Below are positions 41,779 through 50,943 of a stretch of 64,000 nt of DNA, piece after piece. Every line of letters begins with the position of its first letter. The stretch's first letter is position 1. Both the position numbers and the translations under genes were made by a program. This DNA is from Aestuariirhabdus haliotis (lineage in GTDB: Bacteria; Pseudomonadota; Gammaproteobacteria; Pseudomonadales; Aestuariirhabdaceae), in NCBI RefSeq assembly GCF_023509475.1, contig NZ_JAKSDZ010000009.1:33865-97864 (forward strand), written 5' to 3'. Under the pieces are notes generated by a model. The model worked only from the letters and a program-made list of their open reading frames with translations, did not search any database and had not been told where the DNA came from.

Positions 41779-44328
41779 ATGAGCAAAAACTGGAATCGTA
41801 AAGACCCTCACGCCGACCGCGAAGCGCGTAATTACGATAATCCGATTCCCAGTCGCGAGCTGATAATGCAGCACCTCGACGAGCGTGGAGCCCCCGCAGC
41901 TCATCGGACTCTGTGCAAGGAGCTGGGCCTGGCCGAAGAAGGGCAGCAGGAAGCGCTTCAGTTTCGTTTACGGGCCATGTGCCGTGATGGACAGCTGGTA
42001 CAGAATCGTAAGGGCAGCTTCGGCCTGATGAGCAAGATGGATCTGATTCCCGGCCGGGTTCAGGGACACAAGGATGGTTATGGTTTTCTGGTGCCCGATG
42101 CAGGCGGTGACGATCTGTTCCTCAGTCATGGCCAGATGCGCCGCTTGTTCGATGGTGATCGGGCGGTGGTCAGGGTGGCTGGCGTTGATCGTCGAGGTCG
42201 CCGAGAGGGGCAATTGGTCGAAGTACTGGAACGTAATACGCAGGCGTTGGTAGGGCGCTATTTTGAGGAGAACGGGAGTGCTTTTGTGGTGCCGGACAAT
42301 CCGCGCCTGGGGCACGATGTGCAGATTGCCGACTCCAGCCTGAAAGTTCGACAGGGCCAGTTTGTGATGGTGGATATTACCGCGCAACCGGGCAAGCATA
42401 CGGCTCCCAAAGGTGTTGTTAAAGAGGTGCTGGGGGATCATATGGCGCCGGGGATGGAGATTGACGTTGCTTTGCGCTCCCATCAGCTACCGCATCAATG
42501 GCCCGATGAAGTGCTGGATCAGATTAAAAGTTTCAGTGAAACCGTGACTGAGAGCGATAAAGAGTCACGGGTGGACTTGCGTCAATTACCGCTGGTCACC
42601 ATCGATGGTGAAGATGCCCGGGATTTTGATGATGCCGTGTATTGCGAGGCCAAACGTGGCGGAGGCTGGCGGCTCTATGTGGCCATAGCGGATGTCTCCC
42701 ATTATGTTCAGGTCAATACGGCGCTGGATGAAGAGGCGCAGAACCGGGCTACTTCGGTGTATTTTCCCGGTCAGGTGATCCCCATGCTGCCGGAAATTCT
42801 TTCCAATGGCCTGTGTTCATTGAATCCTCTGGTTGATCGTTTGGCGATGGTTTGTGAAATGACCATCAGCGCCAAAGGAAAGTTGAGTGGTTATCGTTTT
42901 TATGAGGCCGTTATTCAATCCCATGCGCGACTGACCTACACTCAGGTGGGTTGTGTGCTGGAGAGTCCGGCGTCGAGAGAGGGTAAGCAGCTAAGCAAGG
43001 AGCTGCATCATCTAATGCCACATCTGCGTGACCTGTTTGCGCTCTACAAAGTGCTGCGCCAGAGTCGCGAGCAGCGCGGTGCAATCGATTTTGAAACCGT
43101 GGAGACCCGCATACTGTTTGGCGAAGAGCGTAAGATCGAGCGCATCGTGCCGACCCAGCGAAACGAAGCCCATAAACTCATCGAGGAATGCATGCTGTGT
43201 GCGAATGTGGCAACGGCACGCTTCCTGGAAAAGCTGGATGTGCCGGCGCTCTATCGGGTCCACCCTGGGCCGAAAAAAGAGAAGCTCGAGAACTTGCACA
43301 AATTTCTCGGAGAGCTGGGCCTTAGCCTGCCCGGTCGCGATACCCCTGAACCCCGTGATTATCAGCAGTTGCTGGAGCAGGTGAAGGATCGCCCCGACGC
43401 CCATATGATTCAGTCGATGATGCTTCGCTCGCTCGGTCAGGCAACCTACACCCCCAGCAACGATGGTCATTTTGGTTTGGCTTACAGCGCCTACAGTCAC
43501 TTTACTTCGCCGATTCGACGTTACCCCGACCTGCTGGTACATCGCGCCATTCGCTTTATGATTCGTTCCAGCGCTCAGGGCGCGACCGAAAGCGGTGAGC
43601 GTCGTTCCAATGTGTTTGCGCGTCTCAAGGATGCTATTCAGCCTCGGGGTGAAATGGCGGTGGTCGGTCGAGTGAAGGGGGCCGAGTTACTGAAACAGTC
43701 TCAGATCTACCCCTATGATCTGCCGCGGATGCTCTCTTTGGGTGAGCATTGCTCGATGGCCGAGCGCCGTGCCGATGAAGCGGTACGAGATGTGGAAGCC
43801 TGGCTTAAATGCGAATACATGCAGTCCCATATTGGCGAAACCTATCCCGGGGTGGTGACCGCCGTGACCGGATTCGGGTTGTTTGTCGAGCTGGAGGATA
43901 TTTTTGTCGAGGGTCTGGTACACGTTACCGGGCTGAGTAACGACTACTATCATTTTGATCCGGCTCACCAGCGTCTTACGGGTGAGCGTAGCGGTGTCAG
44001 TTATCGTCTGGGCGATGAGCTGATGGTCAAGGTGGTCCGGGTTGATCTGGATGAGAAGAAGATCGATTTCGAGCTTGCCGATGGTAAACCGCCCAAGCGC
44101 GGTAAAAAATCCCGTTCGGCCAGTGGTAAAAGTGCGCGAGGAAAATCGGACGCTAAAAAAACTGGAGGGCGTACCGGAAATAAAACCGGTAAGCGCAGTG
44201 CCTCGTCACGGAGTGCGACTCGCCCCGCGGGTGAGCTTGTTAGTGAGGGCGGGAAAAAGAAATCGTCAAAGCCAAAGTCATCGAAAAGTAAGGTGCGCCG
44301 TTCAGCGCGTAAAAAGACCAGTCGCTAG
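41779..44328 (+). CDS. rnr: Ribonuclease R
   Basis: Processive 3'-5' exoribonuclease that unwinds structured RNA. 849 residues, a little longer than E. coli RNase R (813). N-terminal winged-helix domain about 20-90, cold-shock domains about 90-250, RNB catalytic domain about 270-590 (TIDGEDARDFDDAVY with the metal aspartates), S1 domain about 660-745, and then a tail of about 75 residues made mainly of Lys, Arg, Ser and Gly. ATG 41779 has ggag 6 bases upstream. rlmB follows. Confidence 0.96.
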   Translation: MSKNWNRKDPHADREARNYDNPIPSRELIMQHLDERGAPAAHRTLCKELGLAEEGQQEALQFRLRAMCRDGQLVQNRKGSFGLMSKMDLIPGRVQGHKDGYGFLVPDAGGDDLFLSHGQMRRLFDGDRAVVRVAGVDRRGRREGQLVEVLERNTQALVGRYFEENGSAFVVPDNPRLGHDVQIADSSLKVRQGQFVMVDITAQPGKHTAPKGVVKEVLGDHMAPGMEIDVALRSHQLPHQWPDEVLDQIKSFSETVTESDKESRVDLRQLPLVTIDGEDARDFDDAVYCEAKRGGGWRLYVAIADVSHYVQVNTALDEEAQNRATSVYFPGQVIPMLPEILSNGLCSLNPLVDRLAMVCEMTISAKGKLSGYRFYEAVIQSHARLTYTQVGCVLESPASREGKQLSKELHHLMPHLRDLFALYKVLRQSREQRGAIDFETVETRILFGEERKIERIVPTQRNEAHKLIEECMLCANVATARFLEKLDVPALYRVHPGPKKEKLENLHKFLGELGLSLPGRDTPEPRDYQQLLEQVKDRPDAHMIQSMMLRSLGQATYTPSNDGHFGLAYSAYSHFTSPIRRYPDLLVHRAIRFMIRSSAQGATESGERRSNVFARLKDAIQPRGEMAVVGRVKGAELLKQSQIYPYDLPRMLSLGEHCSMAERRADEAVRDVEAWLKCEYMQSHIGETYPGVVTAVTGFGLFVELEDIFVEGLVHVTGLSNDYYHFDPAHQRLTGERSGVSYRLGDELMVKVVRVDLDEKKIDFELADGKPPKRGKKSRSASGKSARGKSDAKKTGGRTGNKTGKRSASSRSATRPAGELVSEGGKKKSSKPKSSKSKVRRSARKKTSR

Positions 44329-44394
44329 TCGCTATGGTTGCGAAACAACGGGCTCGGGTATGAGCGTAACGCAGTGTGTGAGGGGATTATTGTT

Positions 44395-45132
44395 GTGAGT
44401 AGTGAAATCAGTTTCGGGATCCATGCCGTCGCTTCCATGCTGGATAACCATCCTGAACAGATTCAGGAATTAATACTGCAGCGAGGCAAACGAGGTGGAC
44501 GCATCGATGAGCTGTTACTGCGTGCGGAGCAAGCAGGCATTCGTATCAGTTACAAAGACAAACGCTGGATGGATGAGCAGCTGGACGGAGTGCATCAGGG
44601 GGTCGCAGCCAGGGTGGCGATGTTGCAGGCGGGCAATGAGAAGCGTCTCGAGCAGATTCTTGATGCGCTGGATGAACCGCCGTTGTTGCTGATACTCGAT
44701 GGCATCACCGACCCACACAATCTTGGCGCCTGTTTGCGTAGCGCCGATGCGGCGGGTGTGCACGCCGTCATTTCGGCCAAGGACCGTTCTGCTCCTCTGA
44801 ATGCCACGGTACGCAAGGTGGCTTGCGGAGCGGCCGAAGTCACCCCTTATATTGCAGTGACGAATCTGGCTCGGACCATGAAAGCCTTGCAGCAGCGGGG
44901 TGTCTGGATCACAGGAACCGCCGGCGAAGCCACCGAATCGTTGTTCGAACTCGATATGACTGGCCCATTGGCGCTGGTGATGGGGGCTGAAGGCAAGGGG
45001 ATGCGCCGCCTTACTCGAGAGCATTGTGACCGTCTGGCGTATTTGCCAATGGCGGGTGAGGTGAGCAGTTTGAATGTATCGGTGGCGACCGGGGTGTGTT
45101 TATTTGAGGCAGTTCGCCAACGTAAAACCTGA
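44395..45132 (+). CDS. rlmB: 23S rRNA 2'-O-methyltransferase RlmB (G2251)
   Basis: SpoU-family enzyme for Gm2251 in the peptidyl-transferase centre. 245 residues from GTG 44395, matching E. coli (243). N-terminal L30e-like substrate domain (about 5-80) and C-terminal knotted SPOUT domain with DGITDPHNLGACLRSADAAG, VMGAEGKGM and LNVSVATG. The rnr-rlmB order is conserved. The 2-hydroxyacid dehydrogenase that follows is not part of that usual block. Confidence 0.95.
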   Translation: MSSEISFGIHAVASMLDNHPEQIQELILQRGKRGGRIDELLLRAEQAGIRISYKDKRWMDEQLDGVHQGVAARVAMLQAGNEKRLEQILDALDEPPLLLILDGITDPHNLGACLRSADAAGVHAVISAKDRSAPLNATVRKVACGAAEVTPYIAVTNLARTMKALQQRGVWITGTAGEATESLFELDMTGPLALVMGAEGKGMRRLTREHCDRLAYLPMAGEVSSLNVSVATGVCLFEAVRQRKT

Positions 45133-45161
45133 CTGTCACAGCGAAAGTAGGGGAGCAGAGG

Positions 45162-46118
45162 ATGCGCGCAGTTATTGTTGATGAAGGGACCCTGGCGGCA
45201 GGTGATCTGGACCTGTCTCCCCTGTTGGAGACGGATGCCCGTTGGCAACGTTATCCCAAGACTGCCCCGGGGCAGTTGGCCGAACGTATTGCCGGAGCGG
45301 AGATTGTGCTCTCCAACAAGGCGATGCTGGATCGGGAGCTGATCATGGCTAATCCTCAGTTGCGTTACATCGGCGTGCTGGCTACCGGAACCAATAATGT
45401 TGATCTGGAGGCGGCCCGGGAGCAAGGTGTCGCGGTGACCAATGTCACCGGCTATGGTGCGCCGAGCGTGGTTCAGCATTGTTGGTCGCTGATCCTGTCC
45501 CTGGCGACACGTCAGGGGCTCTATCATCGCGATGTTATGGCCGGGCGCTGGCAGTCCAGCGACAGCTTTTGCTTGCTGGATTATCCCATCATGGAGTTGG
45601 CGGATAAGACGCTGCTACTGGTGGGTTATGGTGAACTGGGGAAAGGCGTCGCTACCATTGCGAAAGCGTTTGGTATGCGAGTGGTCGTTGCCAATACCCC
45701 AGGTTCCCCCAATCAAAGCCCGGAACGGCCGTCACTGGACGATGCGCTCGGCGAGGCGGATGTGGTGAGTCTGCACTGCCCGCTGACCGAGCACACTCAG
45801 AATCTGATCGATGCTCGCCGCTTGTCTTTGCTGAAACCCTCGACGCTGTTGATCAATACGGCGCGAGGAGGCTTGGTGGATGAAGCGGCTCTGGCGCAAG
45901 CATTGCGCACCAGGAGTCTGGCAGGGGCCGGGTTTGATGTGCTGAGCACTGAGCCGCCGCGGCAAGGTAATGCCTTGTTGGCGGGCGATATTCCCAATCT
46001 GATCCTGACGCCTCATAGCGCCTGGGGCAGTCGCGAGGCGCGTCAACGGCTGGTCAATATCGCCGCCGACAACCTAAAAGCGTACCTTGCCGGGGAATCC
46101 CGCAACCGCTTGGTCTGA
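45162..46118 (+). CDS. D-isomer specific 2-hydroxyacid dehydrogenase (glycerate dehydrogenase-like)
   Basis: NAD(P)-dependent reductase/dehydrogenase of 318 residues. Rossmann motif LLVGYGELGKGVA near 148-160. Catalytic Arg in NTARGGLVDE, Glu in STEPP and His in TPHSAWGS form the usual triad. The N-terminal catalytic domain has VLATGTNNVDLEAAREQGVAVTNV. Length and the VVQHCW stretch suit HprA/glycerate or hydroxypyruvate reductases, but the substrate cannot be settled. It lies between rlmB and rpsF, where Pseudomonas has no such gene by my recollection. Confidence 0.88.
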   Translation: MRAVIVDEGTLAAGDLDLSPLLETDARWQRYPKTAPGQLAERIAGAEIVLSNKAMLDRELIMANPQLRYIGVLATGTNNVDLEAAREQGVAVTNVTGYGAPSVVQHCWSLILSLATRQGLYHRDVMAGRWQSSDSFCLLDYPIMELADKTLLLVGYGELGKGVATIAKAFGMRVVVANTPGSPNQSPERPSLDDALGEADVVSLHCPLTEHTQNLIDARRLSLLKPSTLLINTARGGLVDEAALAQALRTRSLAGAGFDVLSTEPPRQGNALLAGDIPNLILTPHSAWGSREARQRLVNIAADNLKAYLAGESRNRLV

Positions 46119-46178
46119 GTGCCAGGTTCGAGCGCTCCTCACCCCGCCAAGGCTGGGCGCTTCAGGCCGTTTCGAGGC

Positions 46179-46207
46179 TTGCATGTTGCTTGCCAAATCA
46201 CTAGAAT
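46179..46207 (+). promoter_or_regulatory. Promoter of the rpsF-rpsR-rplI operon
   Basis: -35 ttgcat (46179-46184), 17-bp spacer, -10 tagaat (46202-46207), giving a leader of about 145 nt. A cytosine/guanine-rich stretch (gcgcgg) follows the -10, as in growth-rate-controlled promoters. Confidence 0.6.
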
Positions 46208-46309
46208 GCGCGGTTCCTTGAAAGGAATCCAGAGAGAAGTCAGTATGAAGTACCGCTTTGGCGGCAACTTCTTCTCTGGGCGCTCTCTGTTTTTCTCCTT
46301 GCCTTACCG

Positions 46310-46344
46310 ACGGGATGGTCCCGCTCCGGGAGGCTATAACCCGT
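46310..46344 (+). promoter_or_regulatory. Candidate S6:S18 autoregulatory leader hairpin
   Basis: Immediately before the rpsF Shine-Dalgarno: outer stem acggg/cccgt, asymmetric internal loop, inner stem tcccg/cggga and a ctc loop. Leaders bound by the S6:S18 complex are known before rpsF in many bacteria. The match to that motif is inferred from position and shape. Confidence 0.4.
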
Positions 46345-46355
46345 AAGGAGCATTT

Positions 46356-46820
46356 ATGCGTCATTATGAAATTGTATTTCTGGTGCACCCCGATCAAAGC
46401 GAGCAGGTTAACGCTATGGTCGAGCGCTACACCAAGCTGATCGAAGAGGACAGCGGCAAAATCCACCGTCTGGAGGATTGGGGTCGTCGTCAACTTGCTT
46501 ACCCTATCAACAAAATCCACAAGGCCCATTACGTGCTCATGAACGTTGAGTGCAGCAATGAAGCTCTGGATGAGTTGAACAGCAACTTCCGCTTTAACGA
46601 TGCCGTTATTCGTAGCATGGTTATCCGCCGCAACGAAGCCGTTACCGAGCCTTCCGATATCCTCAAGGCTGAAGAAAGCCGCAGCGAGCGTCGTGACGAT
46701 CGTCGTGACAACCGTGAAGGATCTCGCCAAGAGAAGCCGGCTGCTGAACCTGCCGCCAGTACTGAAACAGCTGAAAGTACTGAAGCTGCTGCAGACCAAG
46801 AAACTGCTAGCGAAGCCTAA
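46356..46820 (+). CDS. rpsF: 30S ribosomal protein S6
   Basis: Binds S18 and helps form the 30S platform. 154 residues: the ferredoxin-like core occupies about 1-97 ([34 protein letters not shown]), then a long tail rich in Arg/Asp and later in Glu/Ala/Thr, longer than in E. coli (131-135). The acidic tail is the kind modified by RimK in enterobacteria; that is not shown here. A clear aaggag precedes the ATG. Confidence 0.97.
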   Translation: MRHYEIVFLVHPDQSEQVNAMVERYTKLIEEDSGKIHRLEDWGRRQLAYPINKIHKAHYVLMNVECSNEALDELNSNFRFNDAVIRSMVIRRNEAVTEPSDILKAEESRSERRDDRRDNREGSRQEKPAAEPAASTETAESTEAAADQETASEA

Positions 46821-46873
46821 TCGGTTCTACCGGTTTTCCAACGAATATTAGTTAAAGAAAAGGAGACGTCGCC

Positions 46874-47098
46874 ATGGCACGTTTTTTCCGTCGCAGAAAG
46901 TTCTGTCGTTTTACCGCTGAAGGGACAACCGAGATCGATTACAAGGATCTCAACACCCTGAAGGCTTATGTGTCTGAAACTGGCAAGATTGTACCTAGCC
47001 GTATCACTGGCACCAAGGCCAAGTACCAGCGTCAGCTGGCTACTGCCATCAAGCGCGCACGTTACATTGCGTTGCTGCCTTACACCGACGCCCACTAA
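46874..47098 (+). CDS. rpsR: 30S ribosomal protein S18
   Basis: Small basic ribosomal protein of 74 residues that pairs with S6. N-terminal [14 protein letters not shown] stretch, [18 protein letters not shown] and final [15 protein letters not shown] are as in other gammaproteobacteria. Strong Shine-Dalgarno (aaggaga). Between rpsF and a DUF2232 gene. Confidence 0.98.
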   Translation: MARFFRRRKFCRFTAEGTTEIDYKDLNTLKAYVSETGKIVPSRITGTKAKYQRQLATAIKRARYIALLPYTDAH

Positions 47099-47126
47099 TT
47101 AGCGGTCGTTTCGGGGAATATTGATA

Positions 47127-47999
47127 ATGCGAAGCCTCGCTGAATTGATCATGAAAGGGCGTCTGCAGGCCTGTGCGATTGCACTGGTGGCCGCCGCAGT
47201 GCCGCTGTTTTTCTGGTTAAGCTCGGCCGTGATCGCCCTTGTGGTGTTGCGTCGAGGCTGGAACGCTGGGCTGGAAGTGCTGATTGCAGCATTGATACCC
47301 GCCGGTTACTGGGCGTTGCAGGGGAACCCTGCAGCATTACTCGCAATCAGCGCAGGAGCGGTTCTGGCAGCGGTGCTGCGAGCCACGGTTTCCTGGCGTC
47401 AAACCCTGTTGCTGGCCCTGGTGGTTGGTGCTGTACAGGCGCTGATGGTGCAGTCGTTAATGCCCGATAGCATTGCGGAGCTGAGTAAACAGGCCCACGA
47501 GATTGTGGCTACCCAACTGACCGCTGGTGGCGATAGCGCTGCATTGGACGACCTTCTGGATCGTCTGCAGATGTTACTGCCGTTTGTCATGGTGGGTGTT
47601 ATAGCCTGGGCTTACCTGTTGTTTGCGGTCGCATCGGTGGTGCTGGCGCGCTACTGGCAAGCACTGCTCTACAACCCCGGTGGTTTCCAGGAAGAGTTCT
47701 ACCAGTTGCGGATTCCAGGTCTTTGGGCCTTGGTCTTGGCGGCGGTGATTCTCGCTGGTGCCCAGTTATCGCCTTTGCTGGCAACCATGATACCGATCGC
47801 TTCGGTACCCCTGTTTGTCGCCGGACTGGCGTTACTGCACGGGCAATTGGTGATGCGAAAGATGTCCAGAATCTGGATCTATGCGCTTTATCTGTTGCTG
47901 CTGGTTGCAACGCAAATTATCTACCCCCTGATTGTACTGATGGCGTTATTGGACAGTTTGTTTGACTTCAGAGGCCGCGGGGCAAAACCCCAAGTCTGA
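47127..47999 (+). CDS. DUF2232 multispanning inner-membrane protein
   Basis: Function unknown. 290 residues with about eight hydrophobic helices (near 10-35, 38-55, 60-80, 90-110, 155-180, 205-225, 228-250, 255-280). Its place between rpsR and rplI is conserved in Pseudomonas relatives, so it is an operon member with the ribosomal genes. ATG 47127 has gggga 9 bases upstream; the earlier in-frame TTG 47121 is too close to it. Confidence 0.85.
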   Translation: MRSLAELIMKGRLQACAIALVAAAVPLFFWLSSAVIALVVLRRGWNAGLEVLIAALIPAGYWALQGNPAALLAISAGAVLAAVLRATVSWRQTLLLALVVGAVQALMVQSLMPDSIAELSKQAHEIVATQLTAGGDSAALDDLLDRLQMLLPFVMVGVIAWAYLLFAVASVVLARYWQALLYNPGGFQEEFYQLRIPGLWALVLAAVILAGAQLSPLLATMIPIASVPLFVAGLALLHGQLVMRKMSRIWIYALYLLLLVATQIIYPLIVLMALLDSLFDFRGRGAKPQV

Positions 48000-48037
48000 G
48001 TCGAACAACGACTTGACATAGATTAGAGGTAAACGAG

Positions 48038-48484
48038 ATGGAAATTATTCTGCTCGAAAGAATTTCAAACCTGGGTGATCTGGGTGACAAGGTAAATGTG
48101 AAAGCCGGCTACGGCCGTAACTTTCTGATCCCTTTTGGCAAGGCGGTTCCTGCGACTGCTACCAACGTGGCTGAGTTTGAAGCCCGTCGCGCCGAACTGG
48201 AAAAAGTAGCGGCTGAGAAAAAGGCTACTGCTGAAGCGCGCGCTGAGAAGCTGGCTGCTGTTGAACTTAACATCGAAGCCAAAGCGGGCGATGAAGGTAA
48301 GCTGTTTGGCTCTATCGGCACTCGTGACCTGGCTGATGCTATCACCGCCGCTGGTGTTGAAGTGAGCAAGGCTGAAGTGCGTTTGCCGGAAGGCGTTATT
48401 CGTCAGTTGGGCGAATTCGACGTCGACCTGCAGCTGCACAGCGACGTGACCGCTACCGTTAAGGTAACGATCACCGCCGCCTAA
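48038..48484 (+). CDS. rplI: 50S ribosomal protein L9
   Basis: Two-domain rRNA-binding protein of 148 residues. N-terminal domain [19 protein letters not shown] with the GYGRNFLIP motif, a connecting helix rich in Ala/Glu/Lys, and a C-terminal domain. Last gene of the ribosomal operon; a strong terminator follows. Confidence 0.98.
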   Translation: MEIILLERISNLGDLGDKVNVKAGYGRNFLIPFGKAVPATATNVAEFEARRAELEKVAAEKKATAEARAEKLAAVELNIEAKAGDEGKLFGSIGTRDLADAITAAGVEVSKAEVRLPEGVIRQLGEFDVDLQLHSDVTATVKVTITAA

Positions 48485-48505
48485 GATCGATTTATTCGAT
48501 TGATG

Positions 48506-48541
48506 AAGCACCTTCACGCTTGAGCGTGAAGGTGCTTTTTT
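48506..48541 (+). terminator. Intrinsic terminator after rplI
   Basis: Stem of about 14 bp (caccttcacgc/gcgtgaaggtg plus flanks) with a ttga loop and a T-run. Confidence 0.92.
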
Positions 48542-48586
48542 GTGTCTGCTCCCTATGCCAGAATAACCTTTCCCCAAACAGGTGCG

Positions 48587-49993
48587 ATGATTGTGAGCGA
48601 AAGTATTCCCCAGGAATTTCCCGGATTTGACGAACAGGTCGTATCCCTGAAAACTCCGCCCCACTCCGTCGAGGCAGAGCAATCGGTATTGGGCGGCCTA
48701 TTGCTGGACAATAATGCCTGGGAAACCGTATCTGACAAGCTGGTGGAAACCGACTTTTATAACCCGTCCCACCGAACCCTGTACCGTATGATCGCTGAGT
48801 TGGTGGCGGAGAGTGAACCTTTCGATCCGCTGACCCTGTCAGAGCGACTCGACAGCCACGGTGAGCTGGATAAGGTGGGTGGTCTCGCCTACCTTACCGA
48901 GCTGGTGCAGAGTACCCCGAGTATTTCCAATATTCGTGCCTATGCCGAGATCATTTTTGAACGCTCGGTGATGCGCAAGTTAATCAAAGCCAGTACCCAG
49001 ATCGCCGATCGTGCCTACAATCCGGAAGGTCGTAACAGTACCGAATTGCTCGATGAAGCCGAGCGAGAAGTGTTCCAGATTGCCGAATCCCGGCCCAAGA
49101 GCGGGGGGCCGGTCGAAGTTAAGGAGTTGTTGGGTAAGGCGATTGACCGTATCGATCAGCTGTTTAACAGCGGCGGTGGCTTGACAGGCTTGACCACCGG
49201 TTTTACCGATCTCGACGAGATGACATCCGGTTTGCAGCCTTCGGATATGATTATCGTGGCCGGACGACCCTCCATGGGTAAGACCACCTTTGCCATGAAC
49301 CTGGTTGAGAACGCCTTGCTTAACAGCGACAAAACTATGTTGGTGTTCAGCCTTGAAATGCCCGCCGATCAGCTGGTCGCTCGTATGCTCTCTTCCCTGG
49401 GTCGCATCGATGCCACACGTATGCGAGCAGGATCCTTGGAAGACGAAGATTGGCCCAAGCTAACCTCGGCCGTGACAATGCTCAATGATAAAAAGCTGTT
49501 GATCGATGACACCGCCGGTATTAGTCCCTCTGAAATGCGCTCTCGGGCACGTCGTGTGGTCCGTGAGCACGGAGATCTGGGCCTGATCATGATCGACTAC
49601 CTGCAGCTGATGCAGATCCCGGGTGGCGGTGAAAACCGTACCAATGAAATCTCGGAGATATCTCGCTCATTGAAGGCAATCGCCAAGGAATTTGAAGTAC
49701 CGGTAGTGGCCCTGTCGCAGCTTAACCGTTCTTTGGAAAACCGACCGAACAAGCGCCCGGTTAACTCTGACCTGAGGGAATCCGGAGCGATCGAGCAGGA
49801 TGCGGATGTCATCATGTTTGTCTATCGCGACGAGGTGTATAACCCGGATACCGAATTTAAAGGTGTGGCCGAGATTATTATTGGCAAGCAACGTAATGGA
49901 CCTATCGGTACCGCGCGTATGGCTTTTGTCGGCAAGTACACCCGTTTCGAAAACCTGGCGCCAGGGGCATACGACGGCTACGGCTTCGAGTAG
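48587..49993 (+). CDS. dnaB: Replicative DNA helicase DnaB
   Basis: Hexameric 5'-3' helicase of the replication fork. 468 residues from ATG 48587 (GTG 48593 is an alternative). The N-terminal DnaG-contact domain covers about 20-125 (PPHSVEAEQSVLGGLL). The RecA-like ATPase domain covers 190-460 with GRPSMGKTTFAMN (Walker A), MIDYLQLM (Walker B), SQLNRSLENR and the arginine finger region. Its stop lies five bases from the stop of a convergent gene. Confidence 0.97.
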   Translation: MIVSESIPQEFPGFDEQVVSLKTPPHSVEAEQSVLGGLLLDNNAWETVSDKLVETDFYNPSHRTLYRMIAELVAESEPFDPLTLSERLDSHGELDKVGGLAYLTELVQSTPSISNIRAYAEIIFERSVMRKLIKASTQIADRAYNPEGRNSTELLDEAEREVFQIAESRPKSGGPVEVKELLGKAIDRIDQLFNSGGGLTGLTTGFTDLDEMTSGLQPSDMIIVAGRPSMGKTTFAMNLVENALLNSDKTMLVFSLEMPADQLVARMLSSLGRIDATRMRAGSLEDEDWPKLTSAVTMLNDKKLLIDDTAGISPSEMRSRARRVVREHGDLGLIMIDYLQLMQIPGGGENRTNEISEISRSLKAIAKEFEVPVVALSQLNRSLENRPNKRPVNSDLRESGAIEQDADVIMFVYRDEVYNPDTEFKGVAEIIIGKQRNGPIGTARMAFVGKYTRFENLAPGAYDGYGFE

Positions 49994-49998
49994 ATCGA

Positions 49999-50943
49999 TT
50001 ACTGACCCCAATCATCGGGTTTGGCAAATATCCACAGGCGAGGCCGGCGATCGTCAGGGTTGCTGATCAGAGGTTTATTATTGTTATCGGTGATCAGGTA
50101 AATCCTGGTGGCATCGGCCGCGATCCCTTCCGCTACCCCGTACTGGCTTTGAAACCGTTGATCCGGAGCCAGTTCGGTATGAGCATAACTCCAGCAACGT
50201 CGCTGTTGAAAGTCGGCCCCACGCTGGCAAACGCGAAAAAGGTTCCGTTCCAGGGTATAGAGCCAGGGCGCTTCGTACCATAAGCCGGAAAAGTCAGGGT
50301 TACGGCCGGCAATCGGAGGTTGCGGTGGCAAGGGGGTGAGGCGCAGACTGACATGCCAGCTGGACTGATCATAATTCAGTTGCAGCAATCCTCGCTGATC
50401 CCGTTCCGCCGCTAACAATAAATGGGCCTGATTCCAGCTAATGCCCTCCAGACCCGCATTGGGCTCTACCAATAAGTGGTCGACACCAACCAGATCCTGT
50501 TGAGGCAATGCCAGCCATTGCATGGTGTCGGGTTTGATCTGCAGGACATCATGGAACTGTTCGCTGAGCAAATACAAAGAGTCGTTCTGGCAGCTAATGC
50601 CCTCCCAATCGAAGCGGCGTCCGCTGACCAATGCCTGGGCCCGGTCCTTCAGGGTTTCCTGTTCAGGCGCGGGGGGCGATTGCAGGGATCGAAACAATCC
50701 GATGGTGGAGGTGACTTTTTGCGGGTTGAACTCGATGCGAAAGATCTGTTGGTCATGGCGGTCAGAGAGGGTTAGGAGCTTCCCATTGCACCATGCAAGC
50801 CCTGAAGGTTGCAGGTCTGGAACAGCAGCATCGATTGGCAAGCTGTGCAGAAGTTGCAACGGAGGGTGAGCGGCCTGTGCGTGCAGGCCTGGTAGCCAGA
50901 GGCTTGACAATAGTGACAAGGAAAGCCATCGGGATAGATTCAT
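49999..50943 (-). CDS. Secreted phytase-like esterase-domain protein
   Basis: 314 residues with a signal peptide (LSLLSSLWLPGLHAQA, cut near 24). The rest reads as a beta-propeller of the esterase-like/phytase-like (PF13449-type) family, with recurring acid-E-G-I blade motifs: FDWEGIS, LEGISW, VAEGIAAD. No catalytic assignment is possible. Its start codon overlaps the retS stop by one base (taatg), so it is translated as the second gene of a retS transcript. It is convergent with dnaB. Confidence 0.7.
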   Translation of the reverse strand: MNLSRWLSLSLLSSLWLPGLHAQAAHPPLQLLHSLPIDAAVPDLQPSGLAWCNGKLLTLSDRHDQQIFRIEFNPQKVTSTIGLFRSLQSPPAPEQETLKDRAQALVSGRRFDWEGISCQNDSLYLLSEQFHDVLQIKPDTMQWLALPQQDLVGVDHLLVEPNAGLEGISWNQAHLLLAAERDQRGLLQLNYDQSSWHVSLRLTPLPPQPPIAGRNPDFSGLWYEAPWLYTLERNLFRVCQRGADFQQRRCWSYAHTELAPDQRFQSQYGVAEGIAADATRIYLITDNNNKPLISNPDDRRPRLWIFAKPDDWGQ

